Origin: Isoetes taiwanensis | Taxonomy: Eukaryota; Streptophyta; Lycopodiopsida; Isoetales; Isoetaceae | Direction of reading: 5' to 3' | DNA length: 64,000 nucleotides | Assembly: GCA_021234155.1 (NCBI GenBank) | Contig: JAJEKV010000032.1 | Location: 11,664,099 to 11,728,098 of the forward strand | Part shown: piece by piece, positions 33,862 through 46,429 of the stretch | How the letters are laid out: every line of letters begins with the position of its first letter | How positions within the stretch are numbered: the first letter of the stretch is position 1 | The notes under the pieces: generated by a model | The model's database searches: none | What the model was told of the DNA's origin: nothing | What the model saw: only the letters and a program-made list of their open reading frames with translations | Made by a program: the position numbers and the translations under genes

Positions 33862-35080
33862 TCAAATTACTGATCCATTCATTGGCTTGTTCAAGAGTCT
33901 CATTTTCTTCTCAACTCCTGGTTTTAAGTCAGTTACCTCCCACTTTCCAAATCTACCTGTATTGATGCAGGAGTCCCAATTCTGATCCATGCAAAACAAG
34001 CAGAAACATGACAGGCATCTATGAGCAAGCATGTTTGGTCTACTCCTGCTGACAGGTCTGATACAATGGATCTTCTTTGTGCCTTTAGGTGTTTCAATTT
34101 CATATTCTTGCATGTTTGCCACAACAGCAGGTTCAATTTCCCAAAAATATCTTTTGATCTCATCTGTTTCATCAACTGGTAGACTGCTGAAATATGTACA
34201 CAAAAATTTTACAATATCTTTAGCATGCCTCAGTTGCACACCATTGGGTTTGAGTTGTTCTTTACTTAGCAGCCTTTTGATAACAGCACCTGCACCATCA
34301 TGTTCACCTTTACCATGAGCAGTGGCAAAGTAGTTCCACACTATTTCCTTGTCATTCATTGTGAAGTACCTGCCTAAGAAAAAAAAAGTTTTGTTGACTT
34401 GAATTGTGATGAGCAGCCATCACTCCAAACCAATGCTTCTCATACTCTATTTCCTGTTCCTTAAGCCATGCAGCATGCTTTTGTAGGCAGTGTTCCACAA
34501 ATAATGAGTCATGCACTTTATCATCAGAAATGTAAAAGTGAGTCTCTTTTATGATCTTCCTACCATTGTTGAGTCTATTCCTGATCTGCTCCAATCTTCT
34601 GTTCTTTTTTTTCTTCTTTGGACAGTCTTCTTCTGTCTGCACAGGAACAGGAATATCAGCACTTTTGTCATGTCTATATGTTATGTGAACAAGTATAGAA
34701 ACTTGGTATGTATGCCAGTGCATTGACTAGGGCTCATTCTGGATCTTGATGCTGTAATTTTCTGCAAAGTCAATAACAGATACAATTGTATCTTCTGGAA
34801 ATGATGACAGACACTGTTTAAACTGATTGGCCTGCCAATGTGCTATGTAATTGTGTGGAACAAAATCTGATATTACCTTCTTCACATCCTCTTGAAACTC
34901 TTTGGGACTTCTCTCCTTCTGTACTAATATACTAGGTGGATGGGTGGATGTTGGAGCCCCGGTGGCATGTTTGAGCCACCTTGGCATGATGGAGCCTAGG
35001 TGGCTTGTTGGAGCCCACATGGCATGTTTGAGCCACCTTGGCATGTTAGAGCCCACGTGGCATGTTTCAGCCACCTTGGC
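33862..35080 (-). pseudogene. DDE-like transposase, C-terminal part, decayed
   Basis: On the minus strand the order is FVPHNYIAHWQANQFKQCL, VIDFAENYSIKIQNEP (first acidic residue), a TAG in place of Gln, SMHWHTYQVSILVHITYR, THFYISDDKVHDSLFV, a frameshifted WSDGCSSQFKS (about 34413-34427) and IVWNYFATAHGKG followed by EHDGAGAVIKR. The DFxENY / SDG / HGKGxxDGxG signature is known to me from uncharacterised transposase-like proteins in non-seed plants and animals. I cannot name the superfamily with certainty. The in-frame stop at 34727 and a frameshift near 34365 inactivate it. Its end faces the terminal repeat at 33659. Confidence 0.7.
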
Positions 35081-36690
35081 ATGCTGGAGCCTAGGTGGCA
35101 TGTTGGAGCCTAGCATGTTTAGGCCACCTTGGCATGTTTGAGCCTAGGTGTCATGTTGGAGCCGAGGTGGCATGTTTGAGACATGGAGCCTAGGTGGCAT
35201 ATTGGAGCCCAGGTGCCATGTTGGAGCCACCTTGGCATGTTTGAGCCACCTTGGCATGTTGAAGACTAGGTGGCCTTGGAGCTGCATGGCATGTTTGAGC
35301 CACCTTGGCATGTTTGAACCACCTTGGCATGTTTGAACCACCTTGGCATGTTTAACCTAGATGGCATGTTGGAGCCTAGGTAGCATGTTTGAGCCTAGGT
35401 GGCATTGGCATGTTGGAGCACACATGGCATGTTTGAGCCACCTTGGCATGTTTGAGCCGAGGTGGCATGTTGGAGCCTAAGTGGCATGATTGAGCCTAGG
35501 TGGCATGTTGCAGTCGCATGGCATGTTTGAGCCACCTTGGCATGTTTGAGTCTAGGTGGCATGTTGGGCCGAGGTGGCATGTTTGAGCCACCTTGGCATA
35601 CTGGAGTCTAGGTGGCATATTGGAGCCCATGGCGCCATGTTTGGGCCACCTTGGCATGTTTGAGCCACCCTGGCATGTTGAAGCCTAGGTGGCCTTGGAG
35701 CCGCATGGCATGTTTGAGGCACCCTGGCATGTTTGAACCATCTTGGCATGTTTAAGCCTAGGTGGCATGTTTGAGCCACCTTGGCATGTTTAAGCCTAGG
35801 TAGCCTAGGTGGCATGTTTGAGTGATCTTGGCATGTTTGAGCCACCTTGGCATGTTTGAGCCTAGGTGGCCTAGGTGGCATGTTTGAGTGACCTTGGCAT
35901 GTTTGAGCCACCTTGGCATGTTTGAGCACCTTGGCATGTTTGAGCCACCTTGGCATGTTGGAGCCTAGGTGGCATGTTGGAGCACACGTGGCATGTCCGA
36001 GCCATCTTGGCATGTTTGAGACTAGGTCGCATGTTGGAGCCTAAATGGCATGTTTGAGCCTAGGTGGCACGTTGCATCCCGCATGGCATGTTTGAGCCAC
36101 CTTGGTATGTTTGAATCTAGATGGCATGTTGGAGCCTAGGTGGCATGTTGGAGCCCGCGTGGCATGTTTGGGCTACCTTGGCATGTTTGAGCCACCTTGG
36201 CATGTTTGAGTCCGCGTGGCATATTTGAGCCACCTTGGCATGTTTGAACCACCTTGTCATGTTTGAGCTTAGGTGGCATGTTGGAGCCTATGTGGCACAT
36301 TTGAGCCACCTTGGTATGTTGGAACCTAGGTGGCATATGTTGTGAGCCACATTGGCTTGTTGGAGCCTAGGTGGCATGTTGGAGCTCGCATGGCATGTTT
36401 GAGCTACCTTGGCATGTTCGAGCCTAGGTGGCATGTTGGGGCCTAGGTGACATGTGAGCCACCTTGGCATGTTGGAGCCCGGAAGGCATGTTTGAGCCCT
36501 CGTGGCATGTTTGAGCCACCTTGGCATGTTGGAGCTTAGGTGTCATGTTGGAGCTCATGTGGCATGTTTGAGCCACCTTGGCATGTTGGAGCATAGGTGG
36601 CATATTGAAGCCCACGTGACATGTTTGAGCCACCTTGGCATGTTGGAGCCCACGTGGCATATTACAGTGGGTGTGGCATGTTTGAGTCCT
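34938..36690. repeat. minisatellite, about 92 copies of a 19-bp unit
   Basis: Two alternating variants, GGCATGTTTGAGCCACCTT and GGCATGTTGGAGCCTAGGT, fill 1.75 kb with moderate divergence and occasional 9-10 bp deletions. The unit contains inverted words (GCATG, GGCTC/GAGCC, CCTAGG), so neighbouring units can pair with each other. Long open frames on both strands (PRWLKHAKVAQTC-type repeats) result from the absence of stop codons in the unit. They should not be read as genes. It starts exactly where the transposase-like frame at 33862-35080 loses similarity. Confidence 0.95.
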
Positions 36691-37479
36691 TCAAGAAATG
36701 CCTATATGATGCCAAACAAAGTGTCCACCTTTTGCTTCTTCGCATCAATGTGTCTTCTACAAATTGTCAAGTGATGGCTATCTTCAAGTTCACGCTCTAC
36801 AAGCTCACACACACACACATGTATGAAGTCAAATGCTACTAAAGTCATCCAAGCATGTACCACGACTCTTTTATGCCGCAATTTTGTGGCAGTAATGGCA
36901 TGTGGACAACTTGGTCATACATGGATTCTTACAAAACCATAAAAAACCACACCTAAAAAAAATACTACCTTAAAAAACAACACCTTAAAAAAAAGGACAT
37001 CCCTTCAAAAAACCATATCGCCTGAGAAAACAACACATCCTTAAAAAAAACTACACCTCCTAAAGAAACCATATATTCTTAAAAAAAAAAAACTACGGCT
37101 CCCTAAGAAAAACTACAGTATATCCTTGAAAAACCACATCTCCATATAACTACGTGTAGGTTTTTTTCAAATCTTCAAAAAAACAATCCGTATTTTGTTT
37201 TTACTGTTGTTTTCAGCCGTGGACCAAATGTTGGGATGAGTGTGATTATTGTGGTAGAATAGAGGAACATATCCCTTCCTTCCATAAGTAAAAGAAGTGA
37301 CCCATAAAGATCTGCCAATAGTCTGTGATTATAGTACATGGTTCTGTACCTTGTCAGCTGAGCTTCATTAAGAATGAAGTTGTTGGTAATGAGTAAAATT
37401 CCAAAGGCAATAGATTTGGACAATCTCTGCCAAAAGATACCTGCCCACAAATCTTCACTTTTTGGTTGCCTGATTGGAA
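36691..37479. other. low-complexity A-rich tract and unassigned sequence
   Basis: At 36930-37150 short units such as CCTTAAAAAA and ACCACA repeat irregularly. A minus-strand frame (37175-37489) reads ARYRTMYYN-like text (LTRYRTMYYNHRLLADLYGS) that I cannot place. It follows the truncated LINE RT and may be LINE-derived or not. No host gene is visible. Confidence 0.4.
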
Positions 37480-39778
37480 GGAAGAACATTTATCCCAGCT
37501 AGAGATGGAGTATTGATATCCCCAATAATCATACTCTTGTTCAAATTCAAATGAATACCAGAGGCAGCAGAAAACTGACCTAAAATCTTGAGGAAAAGAT
37601 TGATGTTCGGAAGATCAGCATCAAGGAAGGAAAAAGTGTCATCAGCATATTGGAGAATGGTAATGCTATCATTAGAATTTGGAAGCTTTAGGCCTTTTAT
37701 TTGAGCAAGTATTTTGATAATGCATGATGACCTTGGTAAGAAGCTCGGTGACCACTAAGAATAGGTAAGGAGCAAGAGGACATCCTTGTCTCACCCCACA
37801 AGAAAGAGGAAAGAATCCTGAAGGGACACCATTGATAAGAACAGCTGAGTTCGATCTACCATTCAGACCATGAATAAGACCAATAAGCTTAGGAGGGAAA
37901 CCAATTTTGGACATTGCAAAATCTAGGAAATCCCATCTTACAGAATCAAAAGCTCTCTTGAAATCCAGTTTGAGGAGAATGCAATTTTGATTAGAGATTT
38001 TATTCCAGTGCAAACCCTCCATAGCAGCCACATAATTATCTAAGATATATCTATTTGGAAGGAAAGCAGATTGATTTGGGCTAATATTTCTTTGAAGAAA
38101 ACTTTTAATTCTGAGAGCAATGATCTTGGCACAAAGTTTATAGGTAGTGTTTGTAAGAGAGATTGGTCTCCAATCTTGAAACTTTGAGGGGTGATCAACC
38201 TTAGGAACCAAGGAAATAAGGCCCTTTGGAAATAGAAGGGTGAAGATGATTAGAATTCAGAAAGCGGTAACTAAGGAGATCAAGTCATTTCTAAGAATAT
38301 CCCTGAATTTGATATAAAATTCAATTTGGAAACCCATCAGGACCAGGAGATTTACCATTACTAAAGGACTTGAGAGTGTCAAAAATCTCATTATGAGAAG
38401 GAATGGCAAGAAGAGACACATCCATGGTTTCAAGAGGATCGGGGTAAAATATTATTGACAAAGTGGAGAAGAACTCATTAGCATCCAGAGATCTCATTGG
38501 GAGGAATTGGTTTGCCTTTAAAAGGTCCATGTATCTACTCTTGAAGAAATTTGCAATGTCGAGTGAGAATTATATTTAATATCCGATCATCAATAGTCTC
38601 GAGAATGGAATTTCTAAGAACCCTACTCTTAGCTACCACGAAAAAAATCCGAGAGAAGAGCGAGTCCATATCATTAGTATATTTGATCTTGCATCTAATA
38701 GCGAGAGCCTTTAGCCGATCTCCTCAATATTTTTAATTCTTCTCTCAAGAATTTCTTCCCCACTTGAAGGTTAGAGTTGGAAGGATCATTTTGAAGTAAG
38801 GATCTAATGTCTTTCATATACATGAGAAGTTGGTTTTTTTTCTTTCTTTGACCGATCCTTAATAAGTTTTGACCAGTCCTTAATCCATCTTTTGACTTCC
38901 TTAATTTTAGAGTAAAAAAGCTTCATAGGGGGTATCTGATTGTCAGCAAACCTATTAGTAAGTTCATCATAGAAAATTTTGAATTGGGAGCAGAAATTGT
39001 CATTATCAAGAAGAGAAGAATTAAATTTGTAAGGAGTGCTCCCTTCTCTTTGAAACCTGATAACATGAGAGGTATGAAGGAACTGAGGCTGGTGGTCAGA
39101 AATAGAGGTTCCTTCATCACTTGTTACATAGCTGTTATCCCAAAAAGCTGTAGATGGATTGAAGACATAAAACATGTCAAGAGTGCAGTAAACTCTTGCT
39201 CTATCTTTTTGCTTATTAGACCAAGTGTAGGTAGCAGTAGAAGAGGGAATATGGATCAAATTATTATCAGAGATAAGCAAGTCCCAGTTCTCTCTTTCAG
39301 TTTTGGACATATTAATTTTATTTCCCAGCTTAAGATCCCAAGAGGGTGTATTGTTGAAATCTCCAGCAATAATCCAATTGTCAAGAGTTTGAGATTCCAA
39401 CCAGCTATTAATTTCACTCCAAATAGGTTCCCTATCTTTTGGAGAAGTTGGAGCATAGATATTAATGATTCCAAAGCTGGAGTTAGATACAGAGCAGATC
39501 ATAGCTTGCCAAACTCTAGAAGGGCTGTTATAAAAGGAGGAGTGCTTGATGTCTTTTTTCCAAATGATGGCCAGACCACCACTAGCTCCAGAGGAGTTAA
39601 TCCAAATTGAGGAAGAAGAAGGGTATATCCAGTCACCCAAATTGCTACACTCAAAAGAGGGAAGTTTAAGTTCTTGCAGAAGGATTATATCAGCATTATA
39701 CATCCTGATTTGAGCAATAGCTCTTCTCCTTTTCAAAGGACCTTTTATACCTCTAAGGTTCCAAGAAAGAATCTTCAT
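37480..39778 (-). pseudogene. LINE ORF2 (endonuclease and RT), minus strand
   Basis: The endonuclease (38804-39778, 324 codons) is intact in frame: ILSWNLRGIKGPLKRRRAI, DIILLQELKLPSF, IAGDFNNTPSWD and ISDHQPQFL. RT pieces follow with frameshifts: GKSPGPDGFPN (about 38325), MVPKVDHPSKFQDWRPISL, SAFLPNRYILDNYVAAMEGL, LLKLDFKRAFDSVRWDF, GVRQGCPLAPYLF and, near 37640, QYADDTFSF. The zinc-binding end and 3' tail are not seen, so the 3' end is lost near 37480. The family is close to the LINE at 28496-31835. Confidence 0.92.
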
Positions 39779-39806
39779 TACAAAGAGATAAATGGGAAAG
39801 GAAGAT

Positions 39807-42700
39807 TTATAATCTAGTATTTCTTGATTTTCTCTTACTTCTGGTATTTTGAGCAGGAGTTTTATTAAGACCAGATAAGACCAAGCCTAATTTATCCCCA
39901 TCCTTTTTAATAGGTTTTTTCAAAGAGTGACTCTTATCAGGCTTAGGATCAATGCTAAGATTTTCATTTAAATATTCCTCTTTACCCCAATTCTCTTTAT
40001 CACTCCCAAATCCTTCATTATCACTATAATCAGAACACCCTCCAGGAAAGAATTGAAACATAGGATTTATTTTAATAGGATTCATATTAACATTTGAAGG
40101 ATCAGAATCAAGAACTTGCCTGGTATTTTCTTTTTCTTGAAGCTCCACAATTTGAGTATCTTCAGGGGTATCAGGAACAAAATCGAGAGCAGTCTCGATA
40201 GCGACTCTGAGGATCATTTCCAGCTCATTTAATGTAGATCCTTCGAAGTGAAGTTTGAGAGATGTGATTTTTGCGAGAGAAGCCACGCTTTCAGCAAACT
40301 TGTTTGAAGTTTTGGAAGGGCTTATAGGGTAATCCACCCTTTGGAGAGTCAAGGTCAATTAAGGAAGGCAAATCTCCAAGGTTTGCACCAGCAGATTGAG
40401 TATGAAGGTGTGGAGTGGGTAAGGGGTGGATAGATGAGGGACAAGCCTGGGAAACACTTTTTTTGCTTTTATTTAATTTAGAATCTAGATTACCATTAAG
40501 GCCAGATAATACCTGGAAAGGATTAAAGCAGTTGACTTTGAAGTTGACTTGCTGCTGTGATGACTCTTGAGTCAAGTCTGCAGTGCTTTGAGCAGAGATA
40601 TTGGACAAATGAGTGTCCATTTTAGATTGATCTGACTCTTTGTCCTGCTGATTCAAATTTGCTGACACAGATATTTTAACATGTGAATTCACCTGAGTGG
40701 AATTCAGCTGAAACTTAGATTTGTCCCGAGATTTTGTAGTTAATGACCCACTCTTACTTTTGTTTTTGACAGGATAATCTATAAGACTGTAGGAACATTG
40801 ACCTTTTTCCTGATTTTTGGCTTCTTTGATTATTTCACTCAGAGTGAAATTTAACTTATCAGTTGCCTGTGAAGCTTTTCCAGTCATAGCACCTTTGACT
40901 AGAAGCTTTGGCTCACCAATTGTTAGAGCTCGAGTTTTTGTAGGAGTTGGGAACTCATCTTCACAAATTATGCCTTTGCCTCTCATTTCATCTCTTGCAG
41001 CCTTATTTTTCTGGATTCTCCTGTAGCTTCCATTTTACTTTTGTCCATTTGAATCTGTCATTTTCTGGCAGCCTTCGAAACTGTGGATCTTTATCACTGT
41101 TTTCATTTGTGGCATTGTTTTTTTCACACTGATCCATTTGATTTTCCAATAGAGCTTGCTGATTGGAAACCTTAACTGGAACTTGAGCTGCTTGATGAAA
41201 TCTGTTGACTTGAGGATTCTCTGTTAACAATTTGCAATCTGAGTACCAGAAATGCCTATGAGAGCATTTCTGACATTGTGAGGGCAATCCAGACCATCTA
41301 AGAGTTAATAGAGATTCATGGCCAAAAGCATCTGTAAAAGGGATGGACAGAGGTATATCTTTGGAGAGATCGAGTTGAACAAAACTCTCGGGAGGTTTGA
41401 CAGGGGAGTATTCAGTGGAGATATATGTTCCAATGGAGTTGAATAGGAGTTTAAAGCATTCTTCATCCCAATAGATTGGATTGAGGCCAAATAAAGATGT
41501 GGAAGCAATGCATAAGTTATTCATTTGATCAATGTCAAGCTTTGGATGCCATTTAAGGAAGGACAATTGAGAGATCTCATAAGTTAAAGGGCCAAAATTG
41601 AGAAAGAAATTGGCTGATTTAGTATTTCCACATTCAAGCATAATGTAGGGAAAATTAAGCCAATATATAGCCTAAATAAGGATACCTTTACGAAGGCTAA
41701 GAAGAAAGGCCCACAATTTATCTAATTTCAAACCACATTTTTGAACTTTAATAATCATAGCAGAGTTTGATAAAGCATCAATTTTTGAATGGACAATCGG
41801 AAGATTCAAAGAAATACCATGGTAGATGTTCATCTTCCGTTCGCTGAGATGCGGAATTGTGGTATGCTTAAGCCTTTCATCCAAATCATTGCTTGAGCGA
41901 ATCTCCTGATGGCCTCTAGCAACTCCGTAAGGAACATGGGCTTGAGTAGCAGGATTTATGGGATGAAGGATACCCCTGTGATCAGGATCAGCAGATAAAT
42001 TGTCCCAATGAGGAACACCATGAGAAATTGGATCCATTTGAGAAGAAAAAGGCAGCAAATTGTCGAAGTTTCCGAAAAGGATAGTATCAGAAGGCTGATC
42101 CTGAAAGGAAATTAGATTTTGGAGCACTGAGGATCGATCGGAGGCGGAAAGGTTCGCGAATGCGTGCAATAGGGCCAAATGTTTAGGGTTTTTTGGTAAA
42201 TTAGAGACCATTGCGAAAAATTCAGGTGGAAACAACAAAAGTTCATGCAAATTTTTTAACAATTGGAAAGGGGAAACAATAACAGGAAACAGAGGACAGA
42301 AACTAATAGCATGAAACAGAATTAACCCAAAGAGATCTAGATGCCGTACACAATGAAATAATCGAATGCTGAAGGGACCTGATACAATTCAAAAGAATTT
42401 CAGGGGGAAATTCTATCAAATTGAGCAGGATCTTGAGGAGAATAGACTTCGACAGAGATCATTTAGTCCAACCAATCACAATGAACTCGAAATTTCCCTG
42501 CTGGAGCGAATGCACCCGAACCCACAAATTCTTCTAGCCAAGAGTTTGTGATTTGAACTTCAAATTCAACAGTGCTTGCCACAAAAGAGTACTCAGAGAA
42601 GAACAAATTGTTCGGGAAGAACTGATGGATAATTAAGGAATTCTAGAGATCATAAGTGGAGCCTTTTAAAAATCCACACGAGATTCTCGATTTCTCCCTA
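39807..42700 (-). pseudogene. LINE ORF1 (RNA-binding, zinc knuckle), minus strand
   Basis: Overlapping minus-strand frames form one broken ORF1. The start region near 42440-42640 reads SWLEEFVGSGAFAPAGKF and then HCDW. A central piece (41672-42262) follows. The next piece (41003-41641) has the DUF4283-like FVQLDLSKDIPLSIPFTDAF and a single zinc knuckle CQKCSHRHFWYSDC. A Ser/Asn/Lys-rich tail (39807-40986) ends KTPAQNTRSKRKSRNTRL. It lies just upstream of ORF2, whose ATG is at 39778. At least three frameshifts or stops are present. The 5' boundary is approximate. Confidence 0.85.
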
Positions 42701-44209
42701 ATAATTGTGAAAACTGAGGTTTCCATGAATCAGACGAAAGAAAAGGTGATGCTGCTGCATAAGTATAGCAAAAAAGTAGTCAATTTGAAGAACATAATGT
42801 GAAGAATCCAACTATAGCTACCCTTCTACAAGGGCAGCAGATTGATCCACAAAAATTCTGCCTCAAATCTCAGAGAATTCAAATTTCCCCATATTTTGAA
42901 CCAAGAAAGAGCTTGTAATAGAAAATGTGGGAAAAAGACAAAAAAGGCAAGAAAATAGGCGCACGTCCATTTTTCATTCGGGAAGATCCAAATGGACCAT
43001 TTCTGGTCCATCACCTGACCACTCTAGTGTTAAAGATTTGGTGCATGGATTAGGGAAGAAGACTTCCTTGTCCTAGGACAACATGGTGAATTGAATTCAC
43101 CAAGAACCTTTTTAATAAAAGAGCCCTATCTTAAGAGGTCTTTGGGTGGTACTGTTCTTTGGGATATTCATATAATCCCTTGGAATAAGTAAGTCCGTTT
43201 GTGGAACTTACTGTCGTTTAGGCACCAAAGTAATGGTTCGAACACTTTGCCCCAACCATGCCTAGATACCCTAGAAGGAGATGATTATTCAGCAATGCTT
43301 GGATGCCATTGGACCATTACGGTAGGACAATTCCAAAAGAGGGTAGGCCATTGTCAAATTGACAGGCGTGGCGCAGATAAATAATCACGGCCATATAGGC
43401 GGTGAAGTTTGGCACAAAATAATACTGAAGTTTGTACTCTAGATAAATTAGAGTAAAGTGTTGACATTGTTGTGGGGGTTCTAGCACAAGCAATCACTAC
43501 GTGTTACAGAGTATATATGATGATCTGGGGAAGTGATCCATAAAAAGGAACACGATCATTGAGAAGAAATATTGAAGGGTGATGGAATCAAAGAAATTCA
43601 AACCCATGGTCTAGAGGGGTGCTGCATGGCAGTCCCTAGTCGGTTGGGCTAGGAGAGATCCTTTCTCTGGAAAATGAGACGAGTAAAGGCTTAGACACTA
43701 CAGAGAAACAACGTTAATGTCTATAAAATGTTACTTAACCCTTAATATATACGCTGAATAAGATTTAATATAAAGCATATAAACGTAGTATAGATTAAAT
43801 CATGGCAAGGCCCGAAGAAATTTTGTTATCAAGGCATCTACCAAAGGAAAAAAATATTTAAAGCTATAGGTCTAGGAACCTTGATAACTGGGCATTATTA
43901 TCGTCGCCTAAAGAATATCCAAGGTGAATAGTGGATTAGAATCCAACTTGGAAGTTTCTATCTTACTCTGAGGAATTCCCTTCCATCGCTCGACGTGAAC
44001 GTTTGTGGCTATGGTTGCGGAAAATTCCGCAGTGATGATAATAACTCTTAGGTTATTCCTAGCTCACCATGGTTGCACAAGTCGGGCGGAGTTGTTGCCA
44101 CCGCAGCGTTGGTTTAGGGAGGAGTGATGGTAGACAGGAGTGTTTCTAGAGAAACCGAGATACTATTGGTTAAGTAGAACAAGAGACTACTATATTGATG
44201 AAAAAGAGG
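42701..44209. other. no gene recognised
   Basis: AT-rich sequence with no domain. A short stretch at 43580-43680 has a faint B-box-like GAAATTCAAACCC on one strand but no full SINE structure. The frames at 42826-43014 and 43199-43384 look accidental. Confidence 0.4.
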
Positions 44210-44440
44210 CTTACTGTGTTGGTAAAAGGTTTTGGCTGGGTTGTGGAAGGTCAAGGGTTCAAGTCCTTGTACTACATTTTTATATAAAAGTTGCTATGCA
44301 GAGAAAACAAGGTATTGCATGTGTATATAAGAAATATGTGAAACATATATATTATACATTTAAGAAAGCTTGGTGTGGTGGTAAGCACTTAAGGTTGGAG
44401 TTGGGAGGTCGTGGATTCAAACTTGAGTTGAGGGGGGAAA
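44210..44440 (+). repeat. two tRNA-like SINE heads in tandem
   Basis: At 44209-44275 GCTTACTGTGTTGGTAAAAG (A-box-like) is followed by AAGGGTTCAAGTCC (B-box-like). At 44368-44435 GCTTGGTGTGGTGGTAAGC is followed by GTGGATTCAAACTTG. Both are spaced like internal polymerase III promoters and each is followed by an AT-rich tail. Neither folds into a clean tRNA by eye, so they are read as old, related SINE insertions rather than tRNA genes. Confidence 0.55.
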
Positions 44441-44895
44441 AAAAATGTATATGAGAAAAATATAAAACTTTTTTATACGGCAGAAATATGCGTTTTTATA
44501 CGCAGGCGCCGCTGGATTTTTATACGTAGGCGCTGAAAGTATAGCGGCGCCCGATTAGGGTTTTGGGCCCTGTTGCTGCCATTTCGAGGACGGATGTCGA
44601 TGCTCTTAGGGTAATTCGACTGTCCCCGACGTGTTGGCACAAAAATAGCCTCAATCCGACTTACCTAGGGAAAGTTATGGCCCCTGGAAACAATGGACCT
44701 CTTTGCTCTCTAAAAACTTAACATACTTGATTCTAAAGACTCACACCTTAATTCCTAACTAGCTTAATCCTCCCATAACTAGGTCAACATACATGCTATA
44801 GAATTGGAATAGTTTATCCTAGATTAAAGTCCCCTACTAACTATCGAGCTAACGAGTTAGAATATGGCCAGTGCTATGATCTGGTCCACCAAAAA
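44441..44895. other. internal region next to LTR; no gene
   Basis: The right part (about 44600-44895) lies on the internal side of the primer-binding site of the inverted gypsy LTR and should be its leader sequence. The words TATACGCAGGCGCC and TATACGTAGGCGCTG at 44498-44545 form a small direct repeat. No gag frame is present. Confidence 0.4.
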
Positions 44896-44911
44896 CCTGG
44901 CTCTGATACCA
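44896..44911 (-). other. primer-binding site of gypsy element (Met-initiator tRNA)
   Basis: The minus strand reads TGGTATCAGAGCCAGG, the exact complement of the 3' end of plant initiator Met tRNA less CCA spacing. It lies one base after the end of the LTR at 44913. Minus-strand DNA synthesis would start here in a live element. Confidence 0.92.
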
Positions 44912-44912
44912 C

Positions 44913-46330
44913 TGTGATGCTCCCCAAATCCATACGATGCTCCCATCATATAAATACGAGAAATTCCCCTTCCATGGCGAATCCATCACCAATGAAAGGC
45001 CCTCCGTCTGACTCGGACCACTTGTGACGGCCAAGTGTCCGGGTGAAGGACACGTAGGTGTCATTCGTCCCACGCCTTCTATGGGAATCCTATATAGCGG
45101 AAGCGTACATACATGTTAGCACCTAGCATCAATACTAATAAATAATATACCACCACGAAGGGTGGCCCATCATCATCATCAACGAAAAGATAATACGAAT
45201 TGACCAGGGCGCTACCCGGGGCTCAGACTCCATGGGGTCAACTGACGGTCAGGGCCTCAAGATATCGGCAGAGGGAAGTATAACATGGCGTTTGCTGGCA
45301 TAAGACAATGGCTAGGGTAATCCACTCCATCTGCCCCTCCTGTGCACACTTTGCAGATATGCTGAAACATGCTATGACGTGCTTGTAGCCGTCCGGAGAT
45401 GCAATCCCAAGGAATCACCCTATGGGACTACTCCGGGTTAGATCTAGGCAAGAAGCTTCCTTTCCCGGATCACAATGGTTCCATGGGTGCACTAGAGGAT
45501 ACCTGCCACAACTGTAGCACCTGTATCCGTACCCGACTTACCCCCCTAAATCTACGCAAAGCCGAGAACATCCATAAAGGCCATATCCTGCGACCCAGGA
45601 GGTGTCAGACCCATACCTGGCCCACACGTAGTGACCGACTAGAAGTCTTAGCACACTGTAGGAGCCCCAGTAGCCACACTCAGCAAGGCTCCGCCCCCAC
45701 TTCACCAATTGTGTCCGTTCTTTGGTGTTGAACCACGTCATAGCATCCACAGCCAGGTTGGCTCTTGTGCACAGGCCGCATTTACTGGGTTTTAAGGGTT
45801 CTAACTAGGAACATCTCTACTTCTAGATGGCCTTTAGGTTTCTACCCCCCTTTTATCCATACAACACAGGAGGAACAGAAAGAACTATCATTATACATCC
45901 ATCCATTCATAGCTTTGAATAGAACATAAAATAGAGATTAACCATACATCTATTCGTACAAGGGTTAATCCTAGCTATCTTCTGAGCATACAAGGGTATC
46001 CTATGACTATCTAGGAATCCAAGCTATCTGTGTACTAACCGGGATCATAGCTAGATCCACTATCTCTCCGGTTTTCTGGCTGGAACAGGGTTGAACAACA
46101 GCTCCTCCTCCACCAATCTCCCCCAATGGCAAATGGAGGTGTAAAACCCCAATTTGGGTGTCCCTAGCAGGTCTGCCTTGCCCAATCGATTTGGGCCAGA
46201 TGGCAACTCTGGGTTGGTTAATATTAACTAATTTAATATTTTAACCCCTTTTAATATTAGGTTAAGCCCTAAATTCGAATTAGGGTTTAGGTTTAGGTTT
46301 CCACATTAATAATTAATGATTATCATTCGA
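44913..46330 (-). mobile_element. Ty3/gypsy 5' LTR, inverted and truncated at its 5' side
   Basis: This is the same LTR as 12812-14391 in opposite orientation, with shared words across its length and the same end (GAGCATCACA on the minus strand). About the first 100 bases of the LTR are missing at 46330, where the similarity stops at TTTCCACATTAATAATTAAT. The primer-binding site beside it shows that this was a 5' LTR. The body of its element, which should extend to the left, is not recognisable, so this too is a remnant. Confidence 0.88.
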
Positions 46331-46429
46331 CCAATGGTGAGCTAAGTTGCACGATAACTTGCTCATAGCGTCTGGCCACTACAGCATGCAAAGCAACTGG
46401 GACATGCAAATCAACCAGTTTTTGGAGTA

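Noticed and set aside
34938-36690. CRISPR-like regular repeats or a repeat-protein gene
   Set aside because: Units follow each other without unique spacers, and the long open frames on both strands are a by-product of a stop-free 19-bp unit.
37175-37489. Membrane protein gene on the minus strand
   Set aside because: A single 104-residue frame after a LINE fragment, with no recognised domain; likely chance or element debris.
44210-44280. Functional tRNA gene
   Set aside because: Promoter boxes are present, but I cannot fold acceptor and anticodon arms convincingly.
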